Shown here one piece after another: positions 7,870-16,354 of a DNA stretch of 64,000 nt (positions within the stretch are counted from its first letter, which is position 1; each line of letters begins with the position of its first letter). The position numbers and the translations under genes were made by a program. The stretch is from Candidatus Methanoplasma cognatum (GTDB lineage Archaea; Thermoplasmatota; Thermoplasmata; Methanomassiliicoccales; Methanomethylophilaceae), in NCBI GenBank assembly GCA_009777615.1, contig WRLM01000001.1:248001-312000 (forward strand), written 5' to 3'. A model generated the notes under the pieces. The model was not told the DNA's origin and searched no databases. It was given only the letters and a program-made list of their open reading frames with translations.

Positions 7870-8652
7870 TCACTTGCTCTCGCGTTTAAGGGTGACTGCG
7901 CCGCCCGCAGCGGTGAATTCGCTCATGGCCTTGGCGGTCACTTTCTTCATGATGTCTTCCGCATCCTTGTATTCGCTGGCGGTCACGGTGACCCTGTACC
8001 TTGGCGAACCAATGGAAGTGATCACGGCACTCTCGCCGTCGGCCGCTTTAAGTCCGGCGGCAAGGGCCTTTTTGATAAGTTCGATGCCGTTGGGCGCCGA
8101 AGAGGTCATCTCCAAGATGCTGTCTATCTCAACGAACGGCGGTGTCACGTTCTCTTTAGCGACCTCAATGAACGTCCCTGTCCATTCTCCGAAGAACTCT
8201 TCGGTGAACTCGTCGGGATAAGCGACCGCGGATTCAAAGGCCCCGTAAAGTGTCTCGTAGACTTCGAGGAGGTCTTTGGCGAACAGGTCGTATGCATCAT
8301 CGATCGAAACGGACATGCGCTCCGCGATGATCTCCACAAGCTTCTCGGCCTTGTTCTCGTTCTTCCATTGCTGTATCTTTTCTCTTTTCTGATGATCGTT
8401 CACGGACTTGAGGGAAAGGTCTATGTGGCCTTTTGAAGAGTCTACGCCCAGAACCTTGCAGACTATCTTCTGTCCTTCCCTGATGAAATCCCTGATGTAC
8501 TTTACCCAGCCTGTGGCTACATCCCTGACGTGTACGAACCCTTCCTTTCCTTCATACTCGTCCAAAGTGACGAAGGCACCGAAATTCTTCACGTTGGTCA
8601 CTGTGCAGACGACGAGTTCTCCGTGCTCGGGAAAGCCTTTGGCCCTTGACAT
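7870..8652 (-). CDS. eif2a: Translation initiation factor aIF2 subunit alpha
   Basis: 260 residues from ATG 8652. An N-terminal S1 (OB-fold) domain (about 8-80, with GELVVCTVTNVKNFGAFV) is followed by the helical domain and an alpha-beta C-terminal domain that contacts aIF2 gamma. It forms the ternary complex delivering initiator tRNA to the small ribosomal subunit. The start is chosen because ATG overlaps the stop of rps27e by one base (TGATG); a longer frame upstream lies inside rps27e and encodes nothing recognisable. The beta subunit gene is far away at 55.4 kb. Confidence 0.94.
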   Translation of the reverse strand: MSRAKGFPEHGELVVCTVTNVKNFGAFVTLDEYEGKEGFVHVRDVATGWVKYIRDFIREGQKIVCKVLGVDSSKGHIDLSLKSVNDHQKREKIQQWKNENKAEKLVEIIAERMSVSIDDAYDLFAKDLLEVYETLYGAFESAVAYPDEFTEEFFGEWTGTFIEVAKENVTPPFVEIDSILEMTSSAPNGIELIKKALAAGLKAADGESAVITSIGSPRYRVTVTASEYKDAEDIMKKVTAKAMSEFTAAGGAVTLKRESK

Positions 8653-8819
8653 CAGCCTACTACCTCGATGATCTCGCCCTTGATGTCTCCGATGCCGCCT
8701 TTGGGCACGATAAGGGTGGATCCGCACACGTTGCAGTTTACTTTGGTGGCCGCTTTTCTGAATACGATCTGCTCATTCTCGCAGTCGGGGCATTTTACTT
8801 TTATGAAATCGCCGGTCAT
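8652..8819 (-). CDS. rps27e: Ribosomal protein S27e
   Basis: A 55-residue protein. It has the zinc finger pair CPDCEN and CNVCG and the typical family C-terminus with GGKG-like GGIGDIKGEI. It is a small-subunit ribosomal protein binding zinc. It sits between rpl44e (4 bases upstream) and aif2a (1-base overlap), the conserved archaeal order. Confidence 0.93.
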   Translation of the reverse strand: MTGDFIKVKCPDCENEQIVFRKAATKVNCNVCGSTLIVPKGGIGDIKGEIIEVVG

Positions 8820-8823
8820 GTGA

Positions 8824-9102
8824 TCACTCCGTAAGCTCGAACTTCTTCGCTCTTATGCAGGAGGTCAGGTGCGCTTTTTTGCAGGTCTCGCATCTGAATC
8901 TGATGTTCACCCTCTTGGTGGGCTTCTCCCTGTCCTTCGGCTTCGGCCTGGGGTATCCTCCGTAACCGGAGGTGGCCTCTCTGAATCTCCTCTGACCCCA
9001 TTTGAGCTCGCTGGCTTTCTTTTTCTTGACCCTTTCTACGTCGTGGACCCTATGGGTCTTGCAGAACGGGCAGTATGTTTTGATGGTTCTGGGCATTTTC
9101 AT
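8824..9102 (-). CDS. rpl44e: Ribosomal protein L44e
   Basis: 92 residues beginning MKMPRTIKTYCPFC, with zinc-binding pairs CPFC and CETC and a very basic middle. It is a large-subunit ribosomal protein near the E site. ATG 9102 is preferred because AGGTGAT sits six to nine bases before it; the GTG three codons upstream lies within that element. First gene of the L44e-S27e-aIF2 alpha-Nop10-PAC2 operon, with a TATA-like box near 9148. Confidence 0.94.
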   Translation of the reverse strand: MKMPRTIKTYCPFCKTHRVHDVERVKKKKASELKWGQRRFREATSGYGGYPRPKPKDREKPTKRVNIRFRCETCKKAHLTSCIRAKKFELTE

Positions 9103-9138
9103 GTTTATCACCTGAAATGAATCGGAACGTGCTATTAT

Positions 9139-9181
9139 CGAGGTTATATTAAAACCTCACTCTTTCTTTATAATAAAGAAA
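9139..9181 (-). promoter_or_regulatory. Promoter region of the rpl44e operon with two palindromes
   Basis: Two symmetrical elements lie between rpiA and rpl44e. GAGGTT and AACCTC (9139-9157) flank a TTTTAATATA-type TATA box, and TTTCTTTAT and ATAAAGAAA (9163-9181) flank one central base. The first fits promoter spacing for rpl44e. The second could be an end-of-transcript hairpin upstream of it or an upstream promoter element. Confidence 0.45.
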
Positions 9182-9188
9182 CGGGGAT

Positions 9189-9920
9189 TCAATCCATTCT
9201 CGTCACTGTACCGTCGGGATTTGACACAAGGACAACATCGGCGGTGTTGAGGAACAGTCCGTTCTCCACCGCGCCCGGTATGACGTTTATCCTGGATTCG
9301 AGAAAGAAGGGGCTTTCGATAGATTCGAACTTGCAGTCATAGATGTAATTGCCGGCGTCTGTTATGAAAGGCTCACTCCCGGACATCCTCAGTGTCGCTT
9401 TGCACCCCTGTTTCTCAAGAGCGTAAGCGGTCTTCCTGTGGCCGTAAGGAATGACCTCGACCGGCAGAGGCGTCCTCACGCCCAGTTTGTCCACTATCTT
9501 CGACCTGTCGACGATTATCACCTCCGTCATGCTGGCGGCGGCGACTATCTTCTCTCTCAAGAGAGCGCCGCCGAGGCCTTTGATCAGCTGTTTGCCCGGG
9601 TCCACTTCATCCGCCCCGTCAATGGTCACGTCGATGTGAGGCACTTCGTCGATATCATACAATTCTATTCCGAGGCTCTGTGCCAGATCCGCAGTGCGCA
9701 GGGACGTTGCGACGCACTTCAGCCTGAATCCGTCTCGGACCAGTTCTCCGACCCTCTTAACGGCATATTCGGATGTGCTTCCCGTCCCGAGTCCGACGGT
9801 CATCCCGTCCCTGACATGATCGTCTACAGCTTTCTCCGCGACGATCTTCTTTAAGTTGGGTTCGCTTGGCGTCATGGTCATCAGATCAGCGATTTCGACA
9901 ATAACGTGATTGTTTATCAT
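9189..9920 (-). CDS. rpiA: Ribose-5-phosphate isomerase A
   Basis: 243 residues, or about 230 if one of the ATGs at 9881 or 9875 is used. VGLGTGSTSEYAV near residue 42 binds the phosphate, DVTIDGADEVD near 96 and KGLGGALLREK near 114 hold the catalytic Asp, Glu and Lys residues. The enzyme interconverts ribulose 5-phosphate and ribose 5-phosphate, supplying PRPP and nucleotides in methanogens that lack the oxidative pentose pathway. It lies upstream of the rpl44e operon on the same strand but is separated from it by a promoter region. Confidence 0.93.
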   Translation of the reverse strand: MINNHVIVEIADLMTMTPSEPNLKKIVAEKAVDDHVRDGMTVGLGTGSTSEYAVKRVGELVRDGFRLKCVATSLRTADLAQSLGIELYDIDEVPHIDVTIDGADEVDPGKQLIKGLGGALLREKIVAAASMTEVIIVDRSKIVDKLGVRTPLPVEVIPYGHRKTAYALEKQGCKATLRMSGSEPFITDAGNYIYDCKFESIESPFFLESRINVIPGAVENGLFLNTADVVLVSNPDGTVTRMD

Positions 9921-10012
9921 CTTTCCCCGTACCGCAGCTGTTCGGGATCCCGCTTATCTGACGGCGCAGAGCAATGCAAAGTTAGATTATCCTGGTGTTC
10001 GTTGCTGTCAGC

Positions 10013-10684
10013 ATGCGCCTCGCCGCTCTGTACTCAGGAGGAAAGGATTCTACTTTCGCACTATATCTGGCACAGCAGATGGGACATGAGGTTCCGTATC
10101 TCGTGACCATAGTGCCGAAAGCCGGAGGGTCGTGGATATTCCATGTTCCTAACATAGACACGGTGCCGCTCATGGCCGAATCCCTCGGAATAGAGCTTGT
10201 AACGGCGGAGACATCCGGTTCCGAGGAAGCGGACATGCTCGGTCTCCGGGAAGCACTTTCCGGTCTTGACATCGAAGGGGTCGTAACAGGGGCGGTCTGG
10301 TCCGATTATCAATGGGACAGGATGAACAGGGTCTGCGGGGACCTCGGGTTAAAGGTCATATCCCCTCTTTGGAGGAAGGATCAGGACATGATCCTCAACG
10401 AGATCCTGGGAGCGGGGATCAGGGCGGTCATAGTGGGATGTTATGCGGAAGGTCTTGACGAAAGCTGGCTGGGCAGGGAACTCGACAGGGATGCTGCGGA
10501 GGATCTCAGACTCCTCAGGGACAGATACGGCATAAGCGTGACCGGCGAAGGCGGAGAATATGAGTCGATGACGCTGGACTCCCCTATGCACAGTAAAACT
10601 CTCACCATCATAGAGTATGAGAAGGAGTGGAAGAGGGGCAGCGGGACCCTCACCGTAAAGAAGGCCGAGCTGTCCGGAAGATGA
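10013..10684 (+). CDS. dph6: Dph6-type ATP-binding protein (diphthamide synthesis)
   Basis: About 223 residues from ATG 10013. The N-terminal PP-loop AALYSGGKDSTFAL binds ATP, and GEGGEYESMTLDSPM near the C-terminus is the signature of the diphthine-ammonia ligase family (DUF71). The enzyme completes diphthamide on the conserved histidine of elongation factor 2, whose gene is at 58.9 kb in this window. ATG 10013 is chosen over GTG 9995 because the protein then begins directly with the strand leading into the PP-loop. It is convergent with the large helicase gene, and their stops abut. Confidence 0.85.
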   Translation: MRLAALYSGGKDSTFALYLAQQMGHEVPYLVTIVPKAGGSWIFHVPNIDTVPLMAESLGIELVTAETSGSEEADMLGLREALSGLDIEGVVTGAVWSDYQWDRMNRVCGDLGLKVISPLWRKDQDMILNEILGAGIRAVIVGCYAEGLDESWLGRELDRDAAEDLRLLRDRYGISVTGEGGEYESMTLDSPMHSKTLTIIEYEKEWKRGSGTLTVKKAELSGR

Positions 10685-13600
10685 TCACTTGGATGTGCGT
10701 TCGATCGCCTTGACTATGTTGTTGATCTCCTTCTGAGGGTCCTTCCACATTCCGGGGGTCCATATCCTGTGGATGTGCCAGCCTCTTGATTCAAGATACT
10801 TTTGCCGGTGGTAGTCCCTTTCTCTCGTAGAGTCGGACATCTCGTAGATGTGGCTGTCGCACTCTATGCCGAGGATGTACTTGTTGTCCTGTTTGATCGC
10901 AAGATCGATCTGGTACCCTCCGATGCCGACGTCCTTCTCCACGCTGTACCCTTTCCTGACAAGCGCGTTGTAGACCTTCTCGGTGATCGGCGATTCTCCG
11001 GGTACCGGCGGCGCGGACCTCCACCTGTTGTCGCCGAAGGATTCCAGAATGCTTGCGGCCAGCTCTTTCTGGCCGTTGCTAACCGCCTCCGCGTACTGCA
11101 GATATTTCTTCAGTATCCGGGGGCCGTCGTTCTTCGCGGTCTCTACCTGCAGTTCCTCGGGATCGAAGGACGAGACGATGTGGATCTTCTTCTTCGCACG
11201 GCTGATGGCCACGTTCAGACGGTTCTCTCCTCCTTTGTTGTTGAGCCATCCGAACCTCTGCATGAGCTTGCCGTCCTTGTCCTTTGCGTATCCGATCGAG
11301 AAGATGATGACATCGCGTTCGTCCCCTTGGACGCTCTCGATGTTCTTCACGAAAAGACCCACGTCCTCTCCGTTGTCGAACCTTATCATCTCCTGGTTCA
11401 CGGCCTTCCCGAACTCCGGGTCCCTTGCGGACTCGTCATCGATAAGGTCGTTGATCAGGTCCCTCTGTGAAACGTTGAATGATATTATCCCGATGCTCTC
11501 GTTCTCTTTCCTTGTTTTGAAGAATTCCTTGAGGAGTTCCACTATCACTCTGGCCTCTTTGACGTTGGCTTTCTTTGCCCACTCTCCGCTGACCTTGTGG
11601 ACCTCTATCGGGGGCTTTTCCGGCTGGACCGAGTTGGGCGAGACGTAGAGCTTGCCGCCGTAGAATGCGTAGTTGGAGAAAGCGATCAGCTCCTCATATT
11701 TCGAGCGGTAATGGAAATTCAGCAGGATGTTGTCGTAGCGGGTCCTTGCGAGGTCCAGAAGGCTCTCTTCCTCAAGGACGGCCGAGACCTCATCCTCTTC
11801 TCCTTCGTAATCCTCGTCGCTGCCGTATTCAATGCGCCCGGCGCCGAGGTTGGAGGGGCGGAGCTGCTTGTGGTCTCCGGCGATCACAACCTTCTTTGCG
11901 CGGTAGATCGAGGGTATCCCCTTCTCCACGTACATCTGAGATGCCTCATCGAATATCACAAGGTCGAACAGCCCCATTTCGAGAGGCATTATGTCCGACA
12001 CCACCTCTGGAGTAAGCAACCATATCTTCACCCCTTTGAAAAGCTCGTAGCTGTAGCGGCTGATGAACTTGTTCAGGCTCCACTTGCGTTTGTTCTCTAT
12101 TATCCTGACTATGTCCCCGCGGCGTTTGGATTCCGTGATGAAGCGGAGGTGTTCCTGCACTATCTCCTCAACGCGGTCCTTTGTGAGTTTCTTCTTCTCG
12201 CCGATCTTGCGGTCCATGTCCGCCACTATGCTGTCGAAATCCTGTATATCCTGAAGGAGGGCCTTGTGGTCGGCGTCGAATTTCTGCAGGTGGTAATTCA
12301 GTATGTATTTGAGGATCATGCTGTTGCTTTCGGCGAACGACCAGCCCGATTCTTTTGAGAGAGTTATTATGTCCCTTCCGTAGATGCGCTCGCGCTCGTT
12401 CAGTCTGTCGTAGACCGTAGCGCGGGAGGAGTACAGATCATAATCGTTCAGTGCGTTTATTATCCCGGTCGGATCGTCGAGCACTGTCTGGACCGTCCTC
12501 TCGTTGTACGAGTTGAAGTATTTGCCGAGCATGGCGGTCGCTTCCCTGTTCACCTTGCCTTTGGAGAACATTCTCGACATGAACCCTTTGCTTCTCCATT
12601 CCACCATCTGGCGCTCGATGTCCATCAGGTCGGCTTTCATCTCCCCTATGTTGTACTCAGAAAGGTCCGGCTTCATCTGAGTGAACCACGGGGTCTTGTC
12701 GACGCATTTGCAGTACTCGTCGAAATTCGTCATCAGAACGGTGTCGCCGAACTTCCTGTTCAATTCCTTAATGTCATTGTATTTTATGTCCAGCAGTTTC
12801 ACGGACACCGCCGCTTTGATCATCTTGTATTTCTCATAATCGATCTTGTCTTCGAGGTCGAGCCACCTTTCCATCGAATAGAGTTTATACGGCTCTATGC
12901 CGAAGCTTCCGGGGCTGTACATCGTATCCGCTATGGCCGAAAGCACTCCCACATCCCGATCTATGCTGTCGGAAAGCGCCGCGAGGTCGGAGCCGGTCCT
13001 GGGCGGCACGGTCTCCAGCATGTTCGCCAGCTGCTGATAGAAAGCCTCCTTGTTACCGACGTCGTCGATCATGAGGCAGTATTTGGATAAGGTCCCGAGT
13101 CTGGAGTAGACGACGTCCAGCGCCGTTTTCTTCTCGGACACCATGAGAACGGTCTTCCCGTTATTCACCGCCGATGTTATCAGGCCCGTTATGACCTGGG
13201 ATTTGCCGGTCCCGGGGGGACCGTGTACGACCAGCTCATCTTCTTTGTTCACGGCGGTGATGACGTTCTCCTGGGCGCTGTTCAGCGTGTTGATGTACGT
13301 TATGTCCTTCTCGGAGGCCTCAAGCCCCTTCTCCCTCAGCGCGGGAAGCGAAAGGGGACTCGGCATGTCTGAATAGAAGTCGCCTTTGTTCAGATCCTTG
13401 ATCAGGTCCGACAGCACGGCGTTGATCTCCCTGCCGGCCAGGAGTTCGTCGAAGTCCCTCTGGATATAGCTTGAATATGACGGGAACTTTCCCATGATCA
13501 CATTGTGCACCATGTGCAGTTCGCCGGGCATGTATTTGGGGAATTCTCCCACCCTGTAATCGACGAAAGGAGCGGGCTGCCCGTATGATATCTTGATGGG

Positions 13601-14440
13601 GAATCCCTGTTCTTCGTAGAATGCGATAAGGTTGCTGATGAAGGTCTCGCCGCTGTAGTCCTCCACCACGTTGTTGGGGAGAGGACGGTTCTTTCCGCTG
13701 AATTTTATGAACGCCAGCAGAAGGGAATTGTTATAGATGACATCTCTTGAGTCGTCAAGCCTTACAGAGACGCTCTTTGAGTCCTTATCCAGTATGACGG
13801 GGAACAGAGCGAGCGGGGCGCGGATGTCGAAATCCTCTCCGGGAAGTCTCCCTTCGACGAATGGATATCCTATGTACAGGTCGTAGAGACCTTTGTCCCT
13901 CATATCCCTGCTGACCTCTCTTATCAGTTCGTTGAGGCTCTTGAAGATACGCAGATCCTCGGCGCTTTTTGTCGAGTCGCACAGCTTCAGGGATTTTTTC
14001 CTTCCGAACAACAGCCCCATCAGATCCAGATCGCGCACTGTCGTAAGGTCGAAGGCGGTCTTCCTGTAGATCTTCCCCATATAGAGGAGACGGTTGTTCC
14101 TGCTGATGTTGACAAGCTTCTTCTGCAGCTCGCGCAATGTCTGGGCGACATCCCTGTCCATATTGGACCCTCTCGCGGCGGTCACAGCATATTTCTTGGT
14201 CACCGAAAGGAACTCATCGCCGTACAATTCGACGAATCTCTGGCCGACGCCCGGGATAGCCGCAAAATCATCCGCTTTCGTAGGCACCCTTTGTGCCATC
14301 TCTCTGAGTGCTTCGTCGGTGCATACGGTCGGCGCCCTCCCGGTGGAGTGCGTACGGTCCTCTCTGATATGATCTCTGAGTTCCACAAGCTCGGAATAGA
14401 GATCGTTTTCTAGCCCCATGAAGCCCGAATCAATCTCCAT
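10685..14440 (-). CDS. HRDC-DUF4011-SF1 helicase-Vsr-like nuclease protein
   Basis: 1251 residues. An N-terminal HRDC-like module (about 12-85, with IPGVGQRF) precedes a DUF4011-like region (about 95-300). The SF1 helicase follows: Walker A GPPGTGKSQ near 408, DEASQM near 832, GDHKQLRPS near 850, FHYRSK near 912, SVQGDERDVI near 1035 and NVAISRAKKK near 1078. The last 100 residues form a Vsr/DUF559-type nuclease with the core IDLAI...GIECD. Related DUF4011-helicase-Vsr proteins have been linked to antiphage defence, so a DNA- or RNA-targeting immune role is plausible but inferred. It starts at ATG 14440 with GAGGT nine bases upstream and is a single gene without visible partners. Confidence 0.85.
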   Translation of the reverse strand: MEIDSGFMGLENDLYSELVELRDHIREDRTHSTGRAPTVCTDEALREMAQRVPTKADDFAAIPGVGQRFVELYGDEFLSVTKKYAVTAARGSNMDRDVAQTLRELQKKLVNISRNNRLLYMGKIYRKTAFDLTTVRDLDLMGLLFGRKKSLKLCDSTKSAEDLRIFKSLNELIREVSRDMRDKGLYDLYIGYPFVEGRLPGEDFDIRAPLALFPVILDKDSKSVSVRLDDSRDVIYNNSLLLAFIKFSGKNRPLPNNVVEDYSGETFISNLIAFYEEQGFPIKISYGQPAPFVDYRVGEFPKYMPGELHMVHNVIMGKFPSYSSYIQRDFDELLAGREINAVLSDLIKDLNKGDFYSDMPSPLSLPALREKGLEASEKDITYINTLNSAQENVITAVNKEDELVVHGPPGTGKSQVITGLITSAVNNGKTVLMVSEKKTALDVVYSRLGTLSKYCLMIDDVGNKEAFYQQLANMLETVPPRTGSDLAALSDSIDRDVGVLSAIADTMYSPGSFGIEPYKLYSMERWLDLEDKIDYEKYKMIKAAVSVKLLDIKYNDIKELNRKFGDTVLMTNFDEYCKCVDKTPWFTQMKPDLSEYNIGEMKADLMDIERQMVEWRSKGFMSRMFSKGKVNREATAMLGKYFNSYNERTVQTVLDDPTGIINALNDYDLYSSRATVYDRLNERERIYGRDIITLSKESGWSFAESNSMILKYILNYHLQKFDADHKALLQDIQDFDSIVADMDRKIGEKKKLTKDRVEEIVQEHLRFITESKRRGDIVRIIENKRKWSLNKFISRYSYELFKGVKIWLLTPEVVSDIMPLEMGLFDLVIFDEASQMYVEKGIPSIYRAKKVVIAGDHKQLRPSNLGAGRIEYGSDEDYEGEEDEVSAVLEEESLLDLARTRYDNILLNFHYRSKYEELIAFSNYAFYGGKLYVSPNSVQPEKPPIEVHKVSGEWAKKANVKEARVIVELLKEFFKTRKENESIGIISFNVSQRDLINDLIDDESARDPEFGKAVNQEMIRFDNGEDVGLFVKNIESVQGDERDVIIFSIGYAKDKDGKLMQRFGWLNNKGGENRLNVAISRAKKKIHIVSSFDPEELQVETAKNDGPRILKKYLQYAEAVSNGQKELAASILESFGDNRWRSAPPVPGESPITEKVYNALVRKGYSVEKDVGIGGYQIDLAIKQDNKYILGIECDSHIYEMSDSTRERDYHRQKYLESRGWHIHRIWTPGMWKDPQKEINNIVKAIERTSK

Positions 14441-14502
14441 TAATAATATACCTCGGTATGGAAACTCCCAAGTGATTAATACCTCCGAGGGGATGGAGCG
14501 GC

Positions 14503-14892
14503 ATGGTTTCCGAAGGAATGGTCAGAGAGGGAATGATGAAGGTCACGGAAGAGAACACGGCCTTGAACATGGGGAGCGGGACGCTCTCCGTATTCGCAAC
14601 GCCAGCAATGATCCTCCTGATCGAAAGGACGGCGTCAGAGTGCCTCATGCCCTCGCTTAAGGAGGGAGAGAGTACGGTGGGGACCTACTTGGACATCAAA
14701 CACTCCGCACCGTCGATCGCGGGCTCGGAGATATTCTGCAGAGTGGAGCTTGTCGAGACGGACAGATCGAGGATGGTCTTCGACGTCAAGGTCTGGGATT
14801 CGGCGGGAGAAGTGGGATCAGGAAGACACGAGAGGTTCGTCGTAAACAACTCGAAGTTCATGGCGAGGGCCGTGTCAAGGAAAGAGAGCTGA
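14503..14892 (+). CDS. Hotdog-fold thioesterase, FlK-like
   Basis: 129 residues resembling the fluoroacetyl-CoA thioesterase-like hotdog family: SVFATPAMILLIERTASECL supplies the helix and active-site acidic residue region, and GTYLDIKHSAPSIAG follows with the conserved histidine. The family hydrolyses small acyl-CoA thioesters in the cytosol; the substrate here is unknown. It is divergent from the helicase gene and shares a 62-base promoter region with it, so the two could be co-regulated. The 3' end converges on the MFS gene. Confidence 0.8.
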   Translation: MVSEGMVREGMMKVTEENTALNMGSGTLSVFATPAMILLIERTASECLMPSLKEGESTVGTYLDIKHSAPSIAGSEIFCRVELVETDRSRMVFDVKVWDSAGEVGSGRHERFVVNNSKFMARAVSRKES

Positions 14893-14902
14893 AATTGCCG
14901 AT

Positions 14903-16264
14903 TCAGGACCTTCTGGGTTCTTTGACGGCCAATGAAAGGATCACCGTGATCGCGGCCAGCACTGCGCCGGCTATCGCCGCGAACACGAAACCGTCAAGGA
15001 AGACATCCGGCGAAAGGTCCGAGAAACTAACGTTCCCGGACCCGGACCCGACGGTGAAAAGCATGGCGAAGAGCGCGGTTCCGAGGGTGCCGCCGAGATA
15101 AATGAATTCCGTCATGATCGAAGAGCCCATCTCCCGGCTCTCGTTCTTCACATTCTCGATGATGCGGCTCGCCATCGGCCCGCCGCCCAGCGCCCACATG
15201 AGCCCCATGCAGAAGAGGGTCGCCGCCAGAGGCAGGACCATGGATCCGGCGGCGAAAAACACCATGATCAGGCATCCGACCATCATGGCAAAGCACGACG
15301 CGACAGCAAATGCCCTCCGCTCCGTACGGTCAGACCACCTTGCTATCGGAATGCACAGAAGCAGTGTCAGCAGAGGAGAGATGAGGATATAGAGGCCGAT
15401 CGTGGAGAAAGAGAAGCCCATGCAAACGCTCATGTAGAACGGCAGCAGGTACAGCAGGCCCATGTAAACGAGGTTGGACTGCATGTATGCCACAAGCACG
15501 GAATCGAACTTCCAATGTTTGAATATGCGAAGGTTCAGCAGCGGGTCCTCCTTCCTGAGCTCGACTATAATGAAGGCCGCGAGGGACACCGTGCATCCGG
15601 CGGCGGCCAAAGCGACCAAGGTGGCGCTTTCGGAGTAAGGGGCGCGCTCGACCGCCGCTACGCCGCATATTATCGCAGAAAAGAGCAGGGCGGCGCCGGT
15701 GACGTCGAGGCTCCTGCCGCCATGCCCCTCGTCCGCCGGGACGGCGGTCAGAAGAAGCGGTACGATGATCAGCCCAAGCGGCACATTTATCAGGAATATC
15801 CAGTGCCAGGAGATCAGACCGGTTATCATTCCGCCCACCGCCGGCCCCAGGGCGAAACCTATCGAGGCCCCTAGAGTGATAATGCCCATTCCCAGTCCGA
15901 GATTCGACGCGGGGAGGTACTTCACGCATGCCATCGGCACCGCGGCACCCATCATCGCCGCGCCGATCCCCTGCGCCGCTCTGAAGATCATCAGCATTTC
16001 GAAACTGTTCGACACGCCGCAGAACAGTGAGCTTGCCGTGAACAGGATAAGGCCCGCCAGAAGAACCCTTTTGATCAGACCGTTCTTTGCGACCCTCGCA
16101 AATGCGATCAGGAGTCCGGCCAGCATGACGAAGTATATCACGGCCACCCAGGCAATGGTCCCGGTGTCCGTACCGAAGTCCGCAGCCATCGCCGGCAAGG
16201 CGACATTCACGATGCTGGCATCCAAACCGTCCATCAACGAAACGAAAGCGATCACCGCAAGCAT
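14903..16264 (-). CDS. MFS multidrug efflux protein, DHA2 (EmrB/QacA) type
   Basis: About 453 residues, almost wholly hydrophobic, with about 14 membrane segments. The N-terminus contains MDGLDASIVNVALPAMAADFG, the family D1 motif of 14-helix drug/H+ antiporters, and motif C-like GPAVGGMI near residue 145. It would export toxic compounds across the membrane using the proton gradient. GGAGG precedes the start; TTG 16267 directly before the ATG is also possible. The neighbouring thioesterase and TctA-like genes give no clear hint to the substrate. Confidence 0.87.
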   Translation of the reverse strand: MLAVIAFVSLMDGLDASIVNVALPAMAADFGTDTGTIAWVAVIYFVMLAGLLIAFARVAKNGLIKRVLLAGLILFTASSLFCGVSNSFEMLMIFRAAQGIGAAMMGAAVPMACVKYLPASNLGLGMGIITLGASIGFALGPAVGGMITGLISWHWIFLINVPLGLIIVPLLLTAVPADEGHGGRSLDVTGAALLFSAIICGVAAVERAPYSESATLVALAAAGCTVSLAAFIIVELRKEDPLLNLRIFKHWKFDSVLVAYMQSNLVYMGLLYLLPFYMSVCMGFSFSTIGLYILISPLLTLLLCIPIARWSDRTERRAFAVASCFAMMVGCLIMVFFAAGSMVLPLAATLFCMGLMWALGGGPMASRIIENVKNESREMGSSIMTEFIYLGGTLGTALFAMLFTVGSGSGNVSFSDLSPDVFLDGFVFAAIAGAVLAAITVILSLAVKEPRRS

Positions 16265-16354
16265 CAATGCGGTGCCCCTCCTTCTCTAGACGGCATCAGG
16301 CATGCTCATGAGAGCTGGTACAGGTATAAACCACTGTTGTCGGCATGATTGCGC

